Assembly (NCBI GenBank): GCA_030835065.1
Contig: JAUQWR010000293.1
Coordinates: 1-8,870 of the forward strand
DNA from: Candidatus Kapaibacterium sp.
GTDB lineage: Bacteria > Bacteroidota > Ignavibacteria > Kapaibacteriales > UBA2268
Length of the DNA: 8,870 nt
Reading direction: 5' to 3'
The position numbers were made by a program, and so were the translations under genes. Below are positions 5,620-8,870 of the stretch, in pieces (position 1 is the stretch's first letter; every line of letters begins with the position of its first letter). Below the pieces are notes generated by a model. The model was not told the DNA's origin and did no database searches. It saw only the letters and a list, made by a program, of their open reading frames with translations.

Positions 5620-7506
5620 AAATACAAATTATTATTATGGATTATATCCATATTATTTGCAAATCCATTAATAGGAATTGCTGATACTATTCCAATTTAT
5701 TATATCAGCGATACACATTCCAATCTTACTCCAAGTGGACCAAGAAAAGCAAATCTGGAAGGCACCGTTGGAGGAATTGCAAGAGCAGCAAGCGTAATTG
5801 GGCAAGGCAAAACAGATACAAATGCACTATTCTTCCACGGTGGGGATTTCTTTATTGGTGACTTCTTCTTCAATGTCCATTTTGCTGTTCCTGAACTTTC
5901 CATTTTAAAAACTCTCGGCTGCAATGCTATGGTTTTGGGCAATCATGAAGCAGACTTGGATATTAATACTCTCAATCAGGTGTATTTATCTACTTTGCAA
6001 CAAACTGGAGAACTATTTCCATTTATTTCTTCCAATTTGCAAAAAGTTAATACAAGTGATTGGAACGAAGTAAAAAACAACATTCTTGAATATAAAATAT
6101 TTCCTAAAGGTGAAAAGCAATACAGAATCGCAGTTTTTGGGATGACTCATCCTTGGGGAAATATGGGACTTGATACAAATAAAGCAAAATTTGAATCAAC
6201 TAAAAATGAAATTTATACAAGAATCGACAGTACAATAAGGAAAATAAAAAACGAAGGTTGTGATGCTATTGTCATGCTATCTCATCTTGGGGTTTTTCTT
6301 GATAGTTCTTTGGTGAAGTATTTTGATGACATAGATTTAGTGATTGGTGCTCATGATCATTATACATTCGAACAAGCAGTCTATGCAGAATCCATATCTG
6401 GAAAAAAAATCCCTATTGTCCAATCTGGTGCATTCTATCAAAATGTCGGAAAAGTAGAATTAGTATTTAATGATAATAGATCAATTGATACTATTATCTG
6501 TTCTTTAATTAAATTAGATGAATCAATACCTGAAGAACCAACAGTAAAAAGTATAATCGATGGGCTAAAATCACAAATCGAAGAAGTACACGGGCAAGTA
6601 TTTTCAGAGCAAATCGGTACTCTTCCCCATGATTTGTTCGAACAATCCGAAATTCATGATGTACCAATCGATTCGCTAGATACTCCGGCAGGTAATTTTA
6701 TCTGCGATGCATATTTAGATTTTGCTAAAAAGAATTTGTACTCAGGAACTCAAATTGCAATTCAACCAAATGGTAGTATATGCCAAGAAATCAAAAAAGG
6801 TCCAATAACTCGAGAAGATATGTTTAAACTTGTTGGTTATGGGTTTAATACTGTCAATCACAAAGGTTTCAGAGTAAGAGTAATAAAGATACAAGGACAA
6901 TACATTTGGGCTTTGATTAGTGCCGGACTAACAGAAATGGTACAATCAGATGATATGCTCTTGCAAGCATCAGGATTGAATTATAAATGTAAAGGCAAAA
7001 AGGATGGAAATTTGATTAGATTAGAGCTATCTTCAGTTTATGTGGGCGATACTCCTTTAAACCCTGAAGAATTCTATTACATTGTTGCAAATGAATATGC
7101 GATCGGATATATTAATATGAATGAGGTTCCTTTCGAAATTATTGGTAAAATTGATAGTACAACAACCGAATATGATATATTAGTCGATTACGTAAAAACT
7201 AATCCTGTATTTAATAAAGTTGAAGGAAATATTGAAGTTCCAGTAAAGGAAACTGAGCTTATTAACAATATCATTATTTCACCTAATCCATGCAAGGAAT
7301 ATTTAAATTTTAATATCACTGACGCAAAAAACGAAGAATTGATTATAGAAATTTGCGACAATTTGGGCAATATTCTAAAATCTATACGCACAATTCCTGA
7401 GAATGATATAATAATGATAGATACACACGATCTTAGTTCCGGACTGTATTTCTATAGAATCAAGTATTCTAATATAATTAAATCTGGAAAATTTGTAAAA
7501 TTATAA
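5617..7506 (+). CDS. Secreted 5'-nucleotidase/metallophosphoesterase with T9SS sorting domain (paralog 2)
   Basis: 629 residues, collinear with the gene before it; by eye about half or more of the residues are identical in the catalytic blocks. Residues 1-22 are a signal peptide (MKYK, hydrophobic core, cut probably near GIA-DT). The phosphoesterase domain carries D32-x-H34 (SDTHSN), D77 (GGD), GNHE 108-111, H223 (LSHLG) and H246/H248 (AHDH). A subfamily signature THPWGNMGLD follows the first half in both paralogs. The C-terminal nucleotidase domain (~330-515) has AGNFICDAY, PNGSIC (384-389) and GPITREDMFKLVGYGFN, with the same loss of the canonical NGGGIR arginine as paralog 1. Both also read ANEY where the family usually has a TNDF-like block. 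Residues ~555-629 (SPNPC to GKFVKL) are the T9SS sorting domain. An intrinsic terminator follows 24 bp after the stop, closing the unit. Probable role: extracellular hydrolysis of nucleotides or related phosphate esters. The tandem duplication with divergence suggests two substrate ranges or differential expression. Confidence 0.9.
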   Translation: MKYKLLLWIISILFANPLIGIADTIPIYYISDTHSNLTPSGPRKANLEGTVGGIARAASVIGQGKTDTNALFFHGGDFFIGDFFFNVHFAVPELSILKTLGCNAMVLGNHEADLDINTLNQVYLSTLQQTGELFPFISSNLQKVNTSDWNEVKNNILEYKIFPKGEKQYRIAVFGMTHPWGNMGLDTNKAKFESTKNEIYTRIDSTIRKIKNEGCDAIVMLSHLGVFLDSSLVKYFDDIDLVIGAHDHYTFEQAVYAESISGKKIPIVQSGAFYQNVGKVELVFNDNRSIDTIICSLIKLDESIPEEPTVKSIIDGLKSQIEEVHGQVFSEQIGTLPHDLFEQSEIHDVPIDSLDTPAGNFICDAYLDFAKKNLYSGTQIAIQPNGSICQEIKKGPITREDMFKLVGYGFNTVNHKGFRVRVIKIQGQYIWALISAGLTEMVQSDDMLLQASGLNYKCKGKKDGNLIRLELSSVYVGDTPLNPEEFYYIVANEYAIGYINMNEVPFEIIGKIDSTTTEYDILVDYVKTNPVFNKVEGNIEVPVKETELINNIIISPNPCKEYLNFNITDAKNEELIIEICDNLGNILKSIRTIPENDIIMIDTHDLSSGLYFYRIKYSNIIKSGKFVKL

Positions 7507-7530
7507 AAACAATCCCTATATCTAAATCAT

Positions 7531-7573
7531 ATCCGGGTACAAAAGCAGCTTGCAATTTGTATCCGGATTTTTT
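7531..7573 (+). terminator. Rho-independent terminator after the nucleotidase pair
   Basis: ATCCGGGTACAAA (7531-7543) pairs with TTTGTATCCGGAT (7556-7568) over 13 positions including one G-U wobble. The loop is 12 nt, with a possible extra GCA/TGC pairing inside it. Six T residues (7568-7573) follow immediately. This is the clearest terminator in the window and separates the nucleotidase genes from the BlaI/M56 unit. Confidence 0.88.
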
Positions 7574-7591
7574 ACAATATTCCACTAAAAC

Positions 7592-7625
7592 TTTCGTTAT
7601 ATAACTAAATTATTAGTTTTATAAT
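7592..7625 (+). promoter_or_regulatory. Candidate promoter for the BlaI-type repressor gene
   Basis: TATAAT at 7620-7625 is an exact sigma70-type -10 hexamer, but it has no good -35 at 17 nt. Alternatively, TTTC (7592-7595), 18 nt and TAGTTTTA (7614-7621) resemble the Bacteroidota TTTG/TAnnTTTG promoter with one mismatch in each box. Either reading places the promoter inside the tandem dyads at 7601-7640, as expected for a repressed promoter. AT-rich DNA makes chance matches likely. Confidence 0.35.
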
Positions 7626-7640
7626 TAAATTATTAGTTGT
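7601..7640 (+). promoter_or_regulatory. Tandem 20-bp repeats, probable BlaI-type operators
   Basis: Units 7601-7620 and 7621-7640 are adjacent direct repeats differing at only two of 20 positions. Unit 1 contains the perfect dyad AACTAAATTATTAGTT (7603-7618); unit 2 has the same dyad with one mismatch in the left arm. The core ACTA-N6-TAGT has the same half-sites and spacing as the staphylococcal bla/mec operator TACTACATATGTAGTA. The repeats end 29 bp before the start of a BlaI-family gene, so autorepression is the natural reading. Confidence 0.7.
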
Positions 7641-7669
7641 AATTTAGAGATAAAAAGTGAGGTAAATAA

Positions 7670-8038
7670 ATGAAAGAGTTAACTAAAGCAGAAGAACAAA
7701 TAATGCATATCCTTTGGACTTTAGGAAAGGGATTTGTTAATGATATAATGAAGGAATTGCCTGAGCCCAAACCGGCTTACAATACTGTATCGACTATTGT
7801 TAGGATTTTAGAAAAAAAAGGCTTTATCGATCATAAAGCTTATGGCAAAACTCATGAATACTATCCAGTTGTAACTAAAAAGGATTATACATCATCTTAT
7901 ATGAAAAATTTTGTTCAAAACTATTTTGAAGGTTCTTTCAAACAAATGGTTTCATTTTTTACAAAAGAAAACAATTTAAGTTTGAACGAAATCGAAGAAA
8001 TAAAAAAGCTATTAGAAAAAGAACAAGCCAAGGAGTAG
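7670..8038 (+). CDS. BlaI/MecI/CopY family transcriptional repressor
   Basis: 122 residues, the usual length for this family. Residues 1-70 form the winged-helix DNA-binding domain: LTKAEEQIMHILW (4-16), recognition region PAYNTVSTIVRILEKKGF (35-52), then a wing leading to EYYPVVTKKDY (63-73). Residues 74-122 are the helical dimerisation part, ending in a Lys/Glu-rich helix. In staphylococcal BlaI/MecI the partner protease pathway leads to cleavage at an Asn-Phe bond in this region; here the corresponding segment appears to be S95-F96 in MVSFF, so the same cleavage chemistry is not assured. GTGAGG (7657-7662) provides the ribosome-binding site for ATG 7670. The gene sits behind tandem dyads that fit its operator and two bases ahead of an M56 metalloprotease, the classical repressor-sensor arrangement. 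Copper-responsive CopY is unlikely, because the Cys-x-Cys zinc/copper tail is absent. Confidence 0.93.
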   Translation: MKELTKAEEQIMHILWTLGKGFVNDIMKELPEPKPAYNTVSTIVRILEKKGFIDHKAYGKTHEYYPVVTKKDYTSSYMKNFVQNYFEGSFKQMVSFFTKENNLSLNEIEEIKKLLEKEQAKE

Positions 8039-8040
8039 TT

Positions 8041-8870
8041 ATGGAAAACTTTCTTTTATATCTGCTTAAAGTGTCTATATACACTGGATTAATTTATTTT
8101 TTGTATATTGCAATATATAGGAACTTTACTTTTTACAATTCAAACAGGATTTACTTAAATGTTGGATTGGTTTTATCATTTTTATTTCCTGTAATCTCAA
8201 TAAATTATATCGGAAATTATGAAGTTTTAGGCATGAGATATGTAAAATTGAAAGAAATATATATAAATAATATATATTCGATTAACGATGGGATTAATAT
8301 TGATTTGTTGCAAATAGTATCAATTATCTACTTGATGATTGGAACTTTGTTTCTAATTAGGTTCTTAATGCAGTTGATTAGTATTTCCTTACTTATAAAA
8401 AAATCAGAAAAGTATTCACCAAATATATATCTTATTAAAGAAAATGCAGTTGCCTTCTCATTTTTCAATAAAATTTTTATCAATCCTTATATTTTAACTG
8501 AAGAAGAACAAAAACAAATAATCCAACACGAAAAAGCACATATCAAAGAATTACATACTTTAGATATTATTCTGTTCGAAGTATCAAAAATCATATTGTG
8601 GTTCAATCCATTTGTTTGGTTGTTAAAATCTTCGTTGCAAGAAATTCACGAATTTATTGCCGACAAGAAAGTACTTGAAGAAACTCAACACAAAAGTGAA
8701 TACAAACAATTGCTTTTAAAAGAATTAATAAGCCATTATGAGTATAAATTTGTAAATAATTTCAATTTTTCAATGATTCAGAGGAGAATTAAAATGATTA
8801 ACCAATCACCATCACCAAGAATTGCAGCTTTGAAATATTTAGCTGTGATACCTATAATTCTATTATTAAT
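8041..8870 (+). CDS. M56 family (BlaR1/MecR1-type) membrane zinc metalloprotease, 5' part
   Basis: Open to the window end: 276 codons visible, 3' end missing. ATG 8041 is two bases after the repressor stop, with AAGGAG inside the end of that gene, so the two are translationally coupled. Hydrophobic segments lie near residues 4-25, 38-55, 87-117 and from about 265 to the window edge, the four-helix layout of BlaR1-type proteins. The zinc site is HEKAH (H163, E164, H167), preceded by AFSFFNKIFINP. The third-ligand region EIHEFIADKKVL starts at E201. In BlaR1/MecR1 this cytoplasm-facing protease is triggered by an external sensor domain binding beta-lactam and leads to loss of the repressor. The sensor domain would lie beyond the window; in Bacteroidota many M56 proteins carry a TonB-like or other C-terminal domain instead. 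The signal sensed here is therefore unknown. Confidence 0.92.
   Translation, partial: MENFLLYLLKVSIYTGLIYFLYIAIYRNFTFYNSNRIYLNVGLVLSFLFPVISINYIGNYEVLGMRYVKLKEIYINNIYSINDGINIDLLQIVSIIYLMIGTLFLIRFLMQLISISLLIKKSEKYSPNIYLIKENAVAFSFFNKIFINPYILTEEEQKQIIQHEKAHIKELHTLDIILFEVSKIILWFNPFVWLLKSSLQEIHEFIADKKVLEETQHKSEYKQLLLKELISHYEYKFVNNFNFSMIQRRIKMINQSPSPRIAALKYLAVIPIILLL

Noticed and set aside
7601..7640. CRISPR or transposon repeat
   Set aside because: Only two directly abutting AT-rich 20-bp units without spacers; the internal dyad and location fit a repressor operator much better.

Overview
The window comes from an AT-rich bacterium (roughly one third G+C by eye), most likely a member of Bacteroidota or a close relative in the FCB group such as Ignavibacteria or Kapabacteria. 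The best taxonomic clue is a pair of exported proteins that both end in a beta-strand-rich domain of the type IX secretion system (T9SS) type A sorting class, opening with SPNPC and closing with a G-(Q/K)-F-V-K-(I/L) strand. A BlaI/M56 pair also fits. This rests on protein features only; there is no rRNA or other phylogenetic marker. All seven genes lie on the + strand, and the first and last run off the window.

Region 1 (3-3510) holds three genes. The first is the 3' part of an AIR-synthase/ThiL-like ATP-dependent kinase. After 90 bp comes an alpha-oxoamine synthase of the serine palmitoyltransferase/BioF/KBL family. One base later comes a B12-binding-domain radical SAM enzyme. The last two are almost certainly co-transcribed. 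The set looks like part of a pathway joining an acyl thioester to an amino acid and then modifying an unactivated carbon, but the product cannot be read from the sequence.

Region 2 (3511-7573) starts with a 162-bp intergenic stretch carrying two separate inverted repeats. Two tandem paralogous genes follow, for secreted calcineurin-like 5'-nucleotidase/phosphohydrolases. Each has a signal peptide, a metallophosphoesterase domain with its metal ligands, a 5'-nucleotidase C-terminal domain with an altered substrate pocket, and a T9SS sorting domain. Both start behind the same GGAGGACTTATGA element. A 10-bp perfect hairpin separates them, and a strong intrinsic terminator ends the unit at 7531-7573.

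Region 3 (7574-8870) is a BlaI/MecI/CopY-type repressor followed two bases later by an M56 (BlaR1/MecR1-type) membrane zinc metalloprotease cut by the window end. In front of the repressor lie two tandem 20-bp repeats. Each contains ACTA-N6-TAGT or a near copy, the same half-site and spacing as the staphylococcal bla/mec operator, so the unit is probably autoregulated. No beta-lactamase or other obvious target is in view.
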